A stretch of 16,145 nucleotides of DNA, from positions 1 to 16,145 of the forward strand of contig JAUWBY010000026.1 of NCBI GenBank assembly GCA_030609605.1. Direction: 5' to 3'. A program made the translations under genes and the position numbers. Every line of letters begins with the position of its first letter. Position 1 is the stretch's first letter. This DNA is from Candidatus Eiseniibacteriota bacterium. Its GTDB lineage: Bacteria > Joyebacterota > Joyebacteria > Joyebacterales > Joyebacteraceae. Of the stretch, positions 7,406-14,355 are shown piece after piece. The notes under the pieces were generated by a model. It worked only from the letters and a program-made list of their open reading frames with translations, searched no databases and was not told the DNA's origin.

Positions 7406-8431
7406 TCAGAGCGGACGCGCGGCTCCTTCGCGGGACGCGCTGACACCGAGCGCAAGTCCGTCTCGCTGCCCGCGCGTGAGGAGCGCATTGCCTACCGCGG
7501 CGATGATGGCGCCGTTGTCAGTACAGAGCTCACGGGGTGGGATCACAACCGCCACTCCCAGCCTCGCGGCTTCCTCGGCCAGTCGTTCCCGCAGGGCGCC
7601 ATTCGAGGCGACTCCGCCGCCGAGCATCACGGTCGGAACCCCGCTCTCCTCCACCGCCCACATCGTCTTGGCAACAAGTGCATCTACGACCGCGGCCTGG
7701 AAACTCGCCAGGAAATCCCCAAGCTCATCATCCTTGGGCACTGCCCCCATGTCATCGAGCTTGTACCTTACAGCAGTCTTGAGTCCCGAGAAGCTGAAAT
7801 CCAGATTGCCCCGCCGCATCATGGCGCGTGGAAAGGCGAAGGCGGCCGGGTTTGCACCACGTGCCTTCTGTTCAATCTCGGGGCCGGCTGGATAGGTCAT
7901 CCCGAGCATCTTCCCGACCTTGTCGAAAGCCTCGCCTGCCGCGTCATCCCGCGTGCGACCAAGCGTCTCGTATTCACCCCAGGCATCCACCCGGATCAGC
8001 TCAGTGTGGCCACCGGATGCTATGAGGCAGACGGCCGGCAGACGAAGATTCGGCTCCGCCAGCTGCGACGCGAAAACATGTCCTTCGATGTGATCGATAC
8101 CGACGATGGGAATGTCGAGCGAGTATGCGAGCGCCTTCGCGAACGAGACGCCCACCAGGAGACACCCTACCAATCCCGGTCGGTTCGTGACGGCGATCGC
8201 GTCGATCTGCGAGTATTCGATTCCGGCTCGTTCCAGCGCCTGCGTGACGATCGGTACGATGAGCTGCATGTGCGCTCGAGAGGCGTACTCAGGCACCACG
8301 CCTCCGAACTGCGCGTGGATCGCCTGCGAAGCGACGATGCTCGAGAGAATCGTGCGGCCATCCGAGAGAACGGCCGCAGCGGTCTCGTCACACGATGTGT
8401 CTATTCCGAGGACCAGCATCTCAGCGTCCAA
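7406..8431 (-). CDS. tsaD: tRNA N6-adenosine threonylcarbamoyltransferase TsaD
   Basis: A 341-aa cytoplasmic enzyme that transfers threonylcarbamoyl from TC-AMP to A37 of ANN-decoding tRNAs, with TsaB/TsaE (not in this window). ASKHA/Kae1 hallmarks: GIDTSCDET near the N-terminus, metal ligands HIEGH (114-118), SGGHTEL, DDAAGEAFDKVGKMLG, FSFSGLKT, GGGVASNGALRERL, and the C-terminal CTDNGA with the metal-binding Asp (305). Start: TTG at 8431 has AGGAG eight bases upstream. The in-frame ATG at 8419, four codons later, fits the family N-terminus (MLVLGIDTS) but has only weak Shine-Dalgarno complementarity. Either gives the same functional protein. It lies 65 nt after the YbbR-domain gene and 59 nt before priA. 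Confidence 0.97.
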   Translation of the reverse strand: MDAEMLVLGIDTSCDETAAAVLSDGRTILSSIVASQAIHAQFGGVVPEYASRAHMQLIVPIVTQALERAGIEYSQIDAIAVTNRPGLVGCLLVGVSFAKALAYSLDIPIVGIDHIEGHVFASQLAEPNLRLPAVCLIASGGHTELIRVDAWGEYETLGRTRDDAAGEAFDKVGKMLGMTYPAGPEIEQKARGANPAAFAFPRAMMRRGNLDFSFSGLKTAVRYKLDDMGAVPKDDELGDFLASFQAAVVDALVAKTMWAVEESGVPTVMLGGGVASNGALRERLAEEAARLGVAVVIPPRELCTDNGAIIAAVGNALLTRGQRDGLALGVSASREGAARPL

Positions 8432-8442
8432 ACCGGGAACTC

Positions 8443-8494
8443 CTGTGGGTCCGCCCAGTGAAGACTCCGCTTCGGCGCTCCCGCAGGATGACAG
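8443..8494 (-). repeat. Possible copy of a dispersed intergenic repeat
   Basis: The minus strand between the YbbR gene and tsaD contains CTGTCATCCTGCGGGAGCGC, shortly followed by CGAAGCGGAG. From memory this resembles the GTCATCCTGAGCGAAGCGAAGGAT class of dispersed intergenic repeats seen in many environmental bacterial genomes. It fills most of the 65-nt gap and does not overlap either coding frame; the tsaD ribosome binding site lies just beyond it. Only one copy is seen in this window, so the repeat nature rests on similarity to a remembered pattern. Confidence 0.35.
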
Positions 8495-8496
8495 AC

Positions 8497-9429
8497 CTAC
8501 TCGAGAGTCACGGTGAACCGGACAGGCAGTGCCTGCTCTACGCCTACACCCTCCGGTGTCTCAACTATGGGAATCAACTGGTGCGTTCCCTTGGGGAGTC
8601 CGCGCGCGTCCACGATAACGGTGACGTCACCGCTGCCGAGGTTCCTCACCCGATGTTCGGCTCCACTCAGGACAACCTCCGCGGCGAGGGGGCTGATCGT
8701 AGCAGATCTGAATCCGGGCTCGTGCTCAAACACGACCGGGACATTCGTCAGAGTAGTGGTGCGCGTTCCTTCGACCTCGACAACGACACGCACATCCCGA
8801 GGCACGGAGTGAAGATTCCATGGCTCATCGAGGACGATGCTCCGACTTGCTTCTACTCTGTCCCTCCGTCCCGAGACATCCAGGCTCTCCGTCCGAATGA
8901 TCTGGAGGAAGTCGACCACGCTGGCAGGGCCGTAGATGGTCACTGAATCAGGTATGCTCACGGCCCATCCAAGCATGAAGTAGCCCTCGGCGAGTTCGCC
9001 TTCCGTCATGGGATCGATCTTCATTCTCTTACTGACCAGCCTGTCGATATCGAGGTCCAGGCTCTTTGGGTTTCTGACTTCGAGCGCCAGAACGTCCGCG
9101 TTACGGGGAAGAACGACATTCGCCGGAGAGAGGCTTACCCTCAGCGAGCGTCCCGGATGCGCGTCAGTCATATCCACGAACGCGTAGACGTTTCCCCACA
9201 GGGTAAGACTGACGAGCTCCTTGTTCGCGCCGGCGAGCACGACGTCGATTGTCTCGGGGACCCTCTCGACCGTCGTCACATCCTCAGGAAGATTGCGGAC
9301 GACGAGCGGCACCGACATGAGACGGTCGCCGCGTTGCTCACCCTTCGCAAACGTCCAGAGCACCAGAGCCAGGACGACAGCGGCTATTTTGAGTGCAATG
9401 TTATTGGTCAAAGCCCTGCTCACGGACAC
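8497..9429 (-). CDS. YbbR-domain membrane-anchored protein (CdaR-like)
   Basis: A 310-aa protein with one N-terminal TM helix (about 10-28, NNIALKIAAVVLALVLWTFA) followed by an exported region that reads as three successive YbbR-like beta domains. Repeat boundaries are marked by the recurring pattern 'P-x-x-V/I-x-x-x-G' (for example PDSVTIYGP and the AEVVLSGAEH segment). YbbR/CdaR proteins of Firmicutes regulate the diadenylate cyclase CdaA, usually encoded next door with glmM. Neither is in this window; instead the upstream neighbour is a cell-wall amidase. Start: GTG at 9429 has GGGAG about seven bases upstream and gives the compact N-terminus normal for this family. An ATG at 9477 would add 16 residues with a weaker site. 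Function here is unknown; an envelope or c-di-AMP role is inference. Confidence 0.85.
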   Translation of the reverse strand: MSVSRALTNNIALKIAAVVLALVLWTFAKGEQRGDRLMSVPLVVRNLPEDVTTVERVPETIDVVLAGANKELVSLTLWGNVYAFVDMTDAHPGRSLRVSLSPANVVLPRNADVLALEVRNPKSLDLDIDRLVSKRMKIDPMTEGELAEGYFMLGWAVSIPDSVTIYGPASVVDFLQIIRTESLDVSGRRDRVEASRSIVLDEPWNLHSVPRDVRVVVEVEGTRTTTLTNVPVVFEHEPGFRSATISPLAAEVVLSGAEHRVRNLGSGDVTVIVDARGLPKGTHQLIPIVETPEGVGVEQALPVRFTVTLE

Positions 9430-9484
9430 CGAGTTCTCCCTCGTGATTCCACGCCGGACGACGGCGCAGCCTGGCATTCCGACT

Positions 9485-10813
9485 CTACGACTTCTCCACG
9501 GACAGTACCTGCCCTATCCTGATCGTGCTGTCCTCGGGAAGTCCGTTCATCCTTCTCAGATTCTCAACGGAGATGTCGTAGCGCCGCGCGATGCTCCAGA
9601 GCGTCTCCCCGACCGCAACGACATGTGTGTCCTTGCTCATCGCGGGCGGCGGCGCATAGCAAGCGAAGTAGTCGTCGATGGCCAGGACAAGGCACTCCGC
9701 ATACTCCTGCCGGTATTCAGAGCGTTTCAGCTTGTCTACGTCCTGATTGTTCGACAGGAATCCCACCTCCACAAGAACGGACGGCATTGAAAGCGATTTC
9801 AGAACGACGAAGCCCGCCTGCTTCATAGAACACCGCCCCAGATCCATGCTCGCGATCCGGCTCGATATCATCGTCGCAAGATGGCTGCTCTTCTGAACGT
9901 TGCCGCCCATCTTCAGATCGACAAGAATGGACAAAACGTCGTTGTCGGCGTCCGGTGAGACCCCACCGACAAGGTCCGCTGCGTTCTCGCGATCCGCGAG
10001 TTCCCGTGCGGCCTGATCGCTTGCACCCCTCGGTGAAACGTAGAATATCTCGGTGCCCGACGCACGACGGTTGGGAGCTGAGTTCCCATGGATGCTGATG
10101 AAGATGTCGCCACCCCACGTCTGGGCCAGCTGCTTTCGTTTCCTGAGGCTGACGAAGTAGTCGCCGTTTCTCGTCATCCGCACTTCGTACCCGGGTCTTG
10201 CGCTCAAGAGCCCGGCGACACGCTGTCCTATGTCAAGCACGACTTCCTTCTCAACCAGAACTCCGTTGCCGAGCGTTCCCGGATCCTCGCCGCCGTGCCC
10301 CGGATCGATGACGATGACGCGGGTCGCGACCGGCCCGTAGCTTCTGGTCACGGGCTCCGAGATCCGCGGGTCGACGTCGCTGAAGATATCGACGACGATC
10401 CTGTGCGGCTTCCCCAGATACGGTTTGAGAGAGAAGACGTTGTGTTCGAACGCTCCTTTGAGATCGAGAACAACCTGTGCGCCACTCCCAAGCTGGTTGA
10501 TACGGATATGCTGTATGACCCCGTCATCAACGGCTGTCGCTCGGGCCACATCGCCGGCATCCGCGCTCTGGATGAGAACGACAACCCTGTCCGGGTTCGT
10601 CAGAACCCGTGTCGAGTAGCTCGCATAGCCCGTCAGGTCGACGACAACGCGTGTGTGATCGGGCGCGGTCCAGTGGCGAACGCCGGTCAGGCTCTCACCT
10701 GCCGTCACTGAACCGGCAAACGTCGCGAGTGCAAGCGCCACCAGAAGGGCGGCTATCAACGTCCGCATTCGCAGCACTGTCCTGGACAAGGTACCTCCGT
10801 GGCCTGGATACAC
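9485..10813 (-). CDS. N-acetylmuramoyl-L-alanine amidase (AMIN - Amidase_3 - LysM)
   Basis: A zinc-dependent periplasmic amidase of the AmiA/B/C type that cuts the bond between MurNAc and the stem peptide, usually during septum splitting. In 442-aa numbering: signal peptide ending near VTA (38); AMIN domain about 42-145 (envelope targeting); Amidase_3 about 165-385 with IDPGHGG (His173), the VEKE zinc-ligand Glu (188), ISIHGNS (His242) and LVEVGF (catalytic Glu349); C-terminal LysM about 397-438 (HVVAVGETLWSIARRYDIS), which binds glycan. All catalytic residues appear present. Start: GTG at 10813 has GGGAGG seven bases upstream. A TTG at 10789, also after GGAGG, and an ATG at 10768 are possible alternatives and would shorten only the signal-peptide n-region. 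It is 57 nt downstream of the DUF523 gene. Confidence 0.94.
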   Translation of the reverse strand: MYPGHGGTLSRTVLRMRTLIAALLVALALATFAGSVTAGESLTGVRHWTAPDHTRVVVDLTGYASYSTRVLTNPDRVVVLIQSADAGDVARATAVDDGVIQHIRINQLGSGAQVVLDLKGAFEHNVFSLKPYLGKPHRIVVDIFSDVDPRISEPVTRSYGPVATRVIVIDPGHGGEDPGTLGNGVLVEKEVVLDIGQRVAGLLSARPGYEVRMTRNGDYFVSLRKRKQLAQTWGGDIFISIHGNSAPNRRASGTEIFYVSPRGASDQAARELADRENAADLVGGVSPDADNDVLSILVDLKMGGNVQKSSHLATMISSRIASMDLGRCSMKQAGFVVLKSLSMPSVLVEVGFLSNNQDVDKLKRSEYRQEYAECLVLAIDDYFACYAPPPAMSKDTHVVAVGETLWSIARRYDISVENLRRMNGLPEDSTIRIGQVLSVEKS

Positions 10814-10870
10814 GGGTACACCTCCCGCAGCAAGTCATCGCACGGACTGTCAGACAGGGTACACGCCTCG

Positions 10871-11329
10871 TCAGGATTTGTCGAGCCAGTCTTCTTCTGA
10901 TTCAATGCGGATGCCGTGCCTCTCGAGAAGAGCGGCCGTAACCCCTTTGCCGTTCGAGAGTTCACCGTCGATCCAGACACGCCGGCAGCCGCACGAGGGG
11001 CTTCGTTCCTTGAGAATGGCCCCGGTTGCCCCGGTCATCCGGGCAACAGACAGCGACTCCTCCGCGCCTCTTATGAACGCGTCCGTCACATTTTTCCCAT
11101 TTTGATCGACGATACGGGCGGTACCATCGAGCACGGCTTCACCATCGCCTTCCAGGAAATCCGCCGCCGGTCGTGGTGTCGGGAGTCCGCCTAGTTGTTC
11201 GGGGCAGATGGGGATCGCCTCCCCTCGCACAACCAGCTCACGGATTGCCTCGATCAGATTGTCGTCCCCATCATACCGGGTCTTCAACCCTACAAGACAA
11301 GCGCTTACGATGATCAAGTGGCACCCCAT
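10871..11329 (-). CDS. DUF523 family protein (YbbK-like)
   Basis: A 152-aa small cytoplasmic protein of the DUF523 family. Seen in order: VSACLVGLKTRYDG at the N-terminus, CPEQLGGLPTPRPAAD in the middle, and KERSPSCGCRRVW followed by GKGVTAALLERHGI near the C-terminus. The conserved Cys residues of these three blocks suggest a metal or redox site, but no biochemical function is established to my knowledge. Its length equals the stand-alone family; it lacks the C-terminal DUF1722 extension found in some homologues. Start: ATG at 11329, with only a weak purine-rich stretch (GAAGAGA) upstream; a TTG at 11317 after GGGG would give a more family-like N-terminus. It follows the second M16 gene by 44 nt and lies in the same operon. 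Confidence 0.88.
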   Translation of the reverse strand: MGCHLIIVSACLVGLKTRYDGDDNLIEAIRELVVRGEAIPICPEQLGGLPTPRPAADFLEGDGEAVLDGTARIVDQNGKNVTDAFIRGAEESLSVARMTGATGAILKERSPSCGCRRVWIDGELSNGKGVTAALLERHGIRIESEEDWLDKS

Positions 11330-11373
11330 GGGTTGAAGGTCTCTTCAGCCGACCGGCGGGATGAGTATCAATG

Positions 11374-12672
11374 CTAGATGCCGCGTCTCGGCGGTTTGCC
11401 GGGTCTCTCGAGAACCGTGGCGGGATTCACAAGGTAGGTGCGTGCAACACGTTGTACATCATCTGCCGTGACCGACTCCAGTCGTTCGAAATACGTCTCA
11501 CGGAAACTTGACGGGAGGCCGAGCTGGTGGCGTCGTGCGATGGCGGACGCCTTGTTCTTGCTTGTCTCCGTCTTCGTCGCGAACCTCGTCACAATCCTGA
11601 TCTTGGCCTGTTCAAGCTCGACATCGCTCGCTGCCACCGTGCGGATCCCCTCGAGTTCGTCATTGAGGGCATGGAACGTTGCATCGATATCATCGGAGGA
11701 CGCGTACGCGACAAGCCGAACGCCCTCGGACCTGACGCTGACGAATGCTCCGGCGACACTCAGCTTCGCAGACCCGCACTCCCCGAAGCAGTCGGCAAGC
11801 CTCGAGCCGGAACCGTCACCCAGGACACTGATCATCACCTGCACCGCCGCGTAGTCGTCGCTGCCAATCTCGGGGCCAAGGAACCCGATTTCGATGAATC
11901 CGCTCTCGCCCTCACTGTAGACATCGAGCTCGGAAGGTCCCTCGACTTCCACACGAGGAAACTCTCGACGCGCCACCTCACGGTCGGGGTAGTCCGCAAA
12001 GAGAACCTCGAGCCGGGCAAGCGTTTTCTCAATATCGAAGTCGCCGACTGCGACGACGACCGTGTTGGACGCTCCGTAGTGCTGCTCATAGAACGAGACG
12101 ATGTCATCTCGCGTTGCCGCCTGAATGCTCTCAGGCGTACCCAACACAGGGCCGGAGTAAGGATGTCCTGGGAACAGAAGCCTGCTGAGACTGTGATAGT
12201 TCCGGGTGAATGCATGGTTCATCTCGCGGTCGAGCAGACGCAGTGCGGTCTCTTTCTCCAAGTCCAGACGCCCTTCGTCGAAGGTGGGTCGCGAGATGAA
12301 GTCGGCGAGCCATGCAAGGGCGGTGTCGAATTCGGTTTCGTAGGCAGTAAGGTAGACCTCGGCGAAATCCTCCGATGTCAGGGCGCCATACCTGATGGAG
12401 GACATGTCCAGACCGTCGACGATCTCCTCCCAAGTCGCATTGCGCGTTCCCTCGAACAGCATCTCGTTCACAAGCTGGGCGAGACCGCCACGCTCATCAG
12501 GATCGTATCTCGAGCCGGCGTCGACCATGACAGAGACGGCGCTGATATCACTCCAGCTGTCGGCCACGGCAATGAGCGTCAGGCCGCTATCAAGCTGGAC
12601 CTGGTACATGTCCGCCACAGCAACGGCGGTCACCGCCACGAGGACGGTAATCGCGCTGACAGCGAGCTTCAT
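11374..12672 (-). CDS. M16 peptidase-like protein, degenerate zinc motif (second of pair)
   Basis: A 432-aa exported protein with the two-domain M16 (pitrilysin/processing-peptidase) fold. Residues 1-20 are a signal peptide (MKLAVSAITVLVAVTAVAVA). The N-terminal M16 domain holds LDSGLTLIAV and the block AQLVNEMLFEGT (65-76), which aligns with the canonical AHxxEHMxFxGT. The three zinc-site positions read Gln66, Asn69, Glu70 instead of His, Glu, His, so it should not bind zinc in the normal way. The C-terminal M16 domain has the usual GDGSGSRL segment. Start: ATG at 12672 with AGAGGA eight bases upstream. In-frame ATGs at 12696/12693 and a GTG at 12723 are alternatives. It follows the first M16 gene by 63 nt. 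A regulatory or substrate-binding subunit of a heterodimer is the usual role for such homologues, but its partner here is degenerate too. Confidence 0.9.
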   Translation of the reverse strand: MKLAVSAITVLVAVTAVAVADMYQVQLDSGLTLIAVADSWSDISAVSVMVDAGSRYDPDERGGLAQLVNEMLFEGTRNATWEEIVDGLDMSSIRYGALTSEDFAEVYLTAYETEFDTALAWLADFISRPTFDEGRLDLEKETALRLLDREMNHAFTRNYHSLSRLLFPGHPYSGPVLGTPESIQAATRDDIVSFYEQHYGASNTVVVAVGDFDIEKTLARLEVLFADYPDREVARREFPRVEVEGPSELDVYSEGESGFIEIGFLGPEIGSDDYAAVQVMISVLGDGSGSRLADCFGECGSAKLSVAGAFVSVRSEGVRLVAYASSDDIDATFHALNDELEGIRTVAASDVELEQAKIRIVTRFATKTETSKNKASAIARRHQLGLPSSFRETYFERLESVTADDVQRVARTYLVNPATVLERPGKPPRRGI

Positions 12673-12735
12673 TGCGCGTGTCCTCTGTCGCATCATCTTC
12701 ACATCCGTCCTTCGGAGCCGCACACTGCCCTGCCC

Positions 12736-14043
12736 CTACGGCAGAGCAATGGCGACCGAGTAGCTGTTGCGGCGGAAGTACTTCTTCGCCACGCGCTCGA
12801 GGTCCTCCCGAGTCAGCTCATTGATCCTGGCCGTGTAGTCATCGACGAAGCCGATACCGCTCACGACAGCCCAGTAGCCTTGGTAGGACGCACGCTCGGC
12901 CATCACGCTTCTTGATTCAGCCACCTCGGTCAGGAGCGCGATCCGCGCTCGTGTCACATCATCTTCGTCTATGGGATCATCTGCGAGCGACAGAAAAGCG
13001 TCGATCGTGGCCTCTCTGGCTCTGTCCACGTCGTGGTCGCCCACATCTACCCAAGCCACGATAGGATTCGACTGCCGCTTTGTCCCCCACCCTGCGCTGA
13101 CACTGACCGCAAGCTTTTCATCCAGGATGAGGCCGCGCTCGAGCCGCGATACCCTTCCTCTTCCCAGAAGCATCAGTAGGAGATCCATCGCAGCCACATC
13201 CTCATCGGAAGCGCTCGGCGCCGGGAATCCGACGACGATATACGGGGGGACTCCCTGCCCGAGAAGAACATCGATACTGCTCTCCTCGTGCCAGACGACC
13301 GCCTCCGCGGACGGCCGTGCCGGCTCGCCTTCCGGCAGGTCACCGAAGAGCGACTCGATAACGTCGGCCGCTCGCATGGCATCGATACTCCCGGCGACCG
13401 AGATGATCATGTTCCGCCCAACGTATGCATTGCAGTGTCTCTCGCGCAGATCGTCGGAGGTCAGTGCCGTGATAACATCCGTGGACCCGTATGGGAGACG
13501 GGCGTAGGGATGGTCTCCCATCATGTTCTTCATGCAGGCGAGATACGTCTGTTCTCTCGGATTCGTGCTGTACCTGCCCAGTGAGGCGAGGAGGCCCTGC
13601 TTGGCGCTCTCGACATCCTCGTCGCTGAAGACGGTGTCGGTCGTACCCATGTGCAGGAGTTCCGCAGCTCCCTCGAAGTACCGGGCATGACAGGTTGTGA
13701 CGTAGTAGACGAAATCGTGCGAAGGGCTGGCCATTACTACGCCACCGATGCCCGCAAATGCCTGCGCCTTCTCCTCAAGAACCGGGTTCCGTGCGGAGGA
13801 CACCATGACGCTCCGAAGAAGAGCTGCCGTTCCGGCCTCATCGGCGGATTCATACAGAGCTCCGTCACGAACCCAGAGATGCACTGAGACCATGTCGGAC
13901 CCACGATTTTCGCTGACGACTATGGTGACACCATTGGGAAGTACCCGCGTGACGAACGTGGCATGCTCCACATTCGCGCACCCTCCAGCGAGGACGAGCG
14001 TGAGCGTGACTGCAACCGCCACAAGACGGTGGGCACACATCAT
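12736..14043 (-). CDS. M16 peptidase-like lipoprotein, degenerate zinc motif (first of pair)
   Basis: A 435-aa M16-family homologue, first gene of the long operon. The N-terminus MMCAHRLVAVAVTLTLVLAG ends in Gly-Gly followed by Cys22, an acceptable lipobox, so it is probably a lipid-anchored protein. It retains LPNGVTIVVSEN and the M16 fold, but the zinc block reads GTAALLRSVMV (71-81): Ala74, Arg77 and Ser78 replace His, Glu and His of HxxEH. The downstream helix has no obvious third ligand Glu pair. The C-terminal domain keeps LLGRGRVSRLERGL, the usual conserved helix-loop. Start: ATG at 14043 with GGAG eight bases upstream; a second ATG follows immediately. It is almost certainly not a zinc protease. 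I infer a structural or chaperone-like role with the adjacent M16 protein. Confidence 0.9.
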   Translation of the reverse strand: MMCAHRLVAVAVTLTLVLAGGCANVEHATFVTRVLPNGVTIVVSENRGSDMVSVHLWVRDGALYESADEAGTAALLRSVMVSSARNPVLEEKAQAFAGIGGVVMASPSHDFVYYVTTCHARYFEGAAELLHMGTTDTVFSDEDVESAKQGLLASLGRYSTNPREQTYLACMKNMMGDHPYARLPYGSTDVITALTSDDLRERHCNAYVGRNMIISVAGSIDAMRAADVIESLFGDLPEGEPARPSAEAVVWHEESSIDVLLGQGVPPYIVVGFPAPSASDEDVAAMDLLLMLLGRGRVSRLERGLILDEKLAVSVSAGWGTKRQSNPIVAWVDVGDHDVDRAREATIDAFLSLADDPIDEDDVTRARIALLTEVAESRSVMAERASYQGYWAVVSGIGFVDDYTARINELTREDLERVAKKYFRRNSYSVAIALP

Positions 14044-14096
14044 AGGAGGAACTCCGTTTCGGCCTCACGGCCGGTCTTGTCCGGTACTACTACCAT

Positions 14097-14125
14097 CTCT
14101 GTCTGCATATATATAGACAGCAGAG
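14097..14125. repeat. AT-centred dyad in the M16 operon leader
   Basis: TGTCT (14100-14104) and AGACA (14115-14119) flank an AT-rich core, GCATATATAT. The outer CTC and GAG (14097-14099 and 14123-14125) extend the symmetry across a 3-nt bulge. It lies about 55-80 nt upstream of the first M16 start codon, inside the inferred leader. It could be a regulator site or, since it carries TATATA, part of a second promoter; no convincing -35 box is found at the right distance. Role unknown. Confidence 0.35.
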
Positions 14126-14168
14126 ACCGCTCCCCGTTTGCTGGGCCTTTGGGGAATTCGACCGGTAT

Positions 14169-14204
14169 CAGGGTCCGCTGCCGGACTTCCGGCGGCAGAC
14201 CCTG
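14169..14204. repeat. Long inverted repeat at the predicted start of the M16 operon transcript
   Basis: Two 16-nt arms, one starting CAGGGTC and the other ending GACCCTG, are separated by four bases. Fourteen of 16 positions pair perfectly; one mismatch is C:A and the other can be a G:T wobble. It is followed by no T-run on either strand. If the promoter at 14211-14239 is used, this hairpin starts at about the first transcribed base, which would make a protected 5' end. A terminator is possible but unsupported by a U-tract. Confidence 0.6.
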
Positions 14205-14210
14205 TTGCCG

Positions 14211-14239
14211 ATGGTATGGAGAGTCTGGTGTCCAGTCAA
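14211..14239 (-). promoter_or_regulatory. Candidate promoter for the M16-to-priA operon
   Basis: On the minus strand TTGACT (14239-14234) is followed after exactly 17 nt by TACCAT (14216-14211). The -35 matches consensus at five of six bases and the -10 at four of six. Transcription would begin near 14204, giving a leader of about 160 nt. The -10 carries C at its third and fourth positions, so it is a moderate promoter. Its position between the two large hairpins is sensible for separating the sigma gene from the M16 operon. Confidence 0.45.
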
Positions 14240-14273
14240 GCAGATTGCGGGTGCGTGGATCATCCTGACGATG

Positions 14274-14305
14274 TGCGCCCACCATCTTTTCGGATGGTGG
14301 GCGCA
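14274..14305 (-). terminator. Strong hairpin after the sigma factor gene (terminator-like, no U-tract)
   Basis: A perfect 13-bp stem whose 5' arm on the plus strand is TGCGCCCACCATC and whose loop is six bases (CGAAAA on the minus strand). It begins about 50 nt after the sigma factor stop codon. Neither strand has a T-run after the stem, so it is not a classic intrinsic terminator. It could act as a U-less terminator, or as a barrier to 3' exonucleases that fixes the end of the sigma transcript. Confidence 0.55.
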
Positions 14306-14355
14306 GGTACTGTACAGAGTTCAAACCGCTGACTCTCGGCGGTGACAGAGCATTT

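Larger units (their letters stand above)
14044..14355. other. Intergenic region between the sigma factor and M16 operon
   Basis: 312 bp without a gene. Read on the minus strand it holds: a weak 5-bp hairpin (ACCGC/GCGGT, 14343-14325) followed by TTT; a 13-bp perfect hairpin (14305-14274); a candidate promoter (14239-14211); a long hairpin at the predicted transcription start (14204-14169); an AT-rich dyad around TATATATAT (14125-14097); and the ribosome binding site of the first M16 gene. The layout reads as terminator block followed by promoter and structured leader. No open frame here looks coding. Confidence 0.7.

Noticed and set aside
11527..12915. Long plus-strand open frame (462 aa) running antisense across both M16 genes
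   Set aside because: It is a mirror of high-GC minus-strand codons: no recognisable domain, low-complexity His/Arg/Asp-rich sequence, and both minus-strand frames are clear M16 proteins with signal peptides.
14097..14125. TATATATAT as the -10 box of a strong M16 operon promoter
   Set aside because: No reasonable -35 hexamer lies 16-18 nt upstream; the nearest candidate (AACGGG) does not match. Kept only as a dyad of unknown role.
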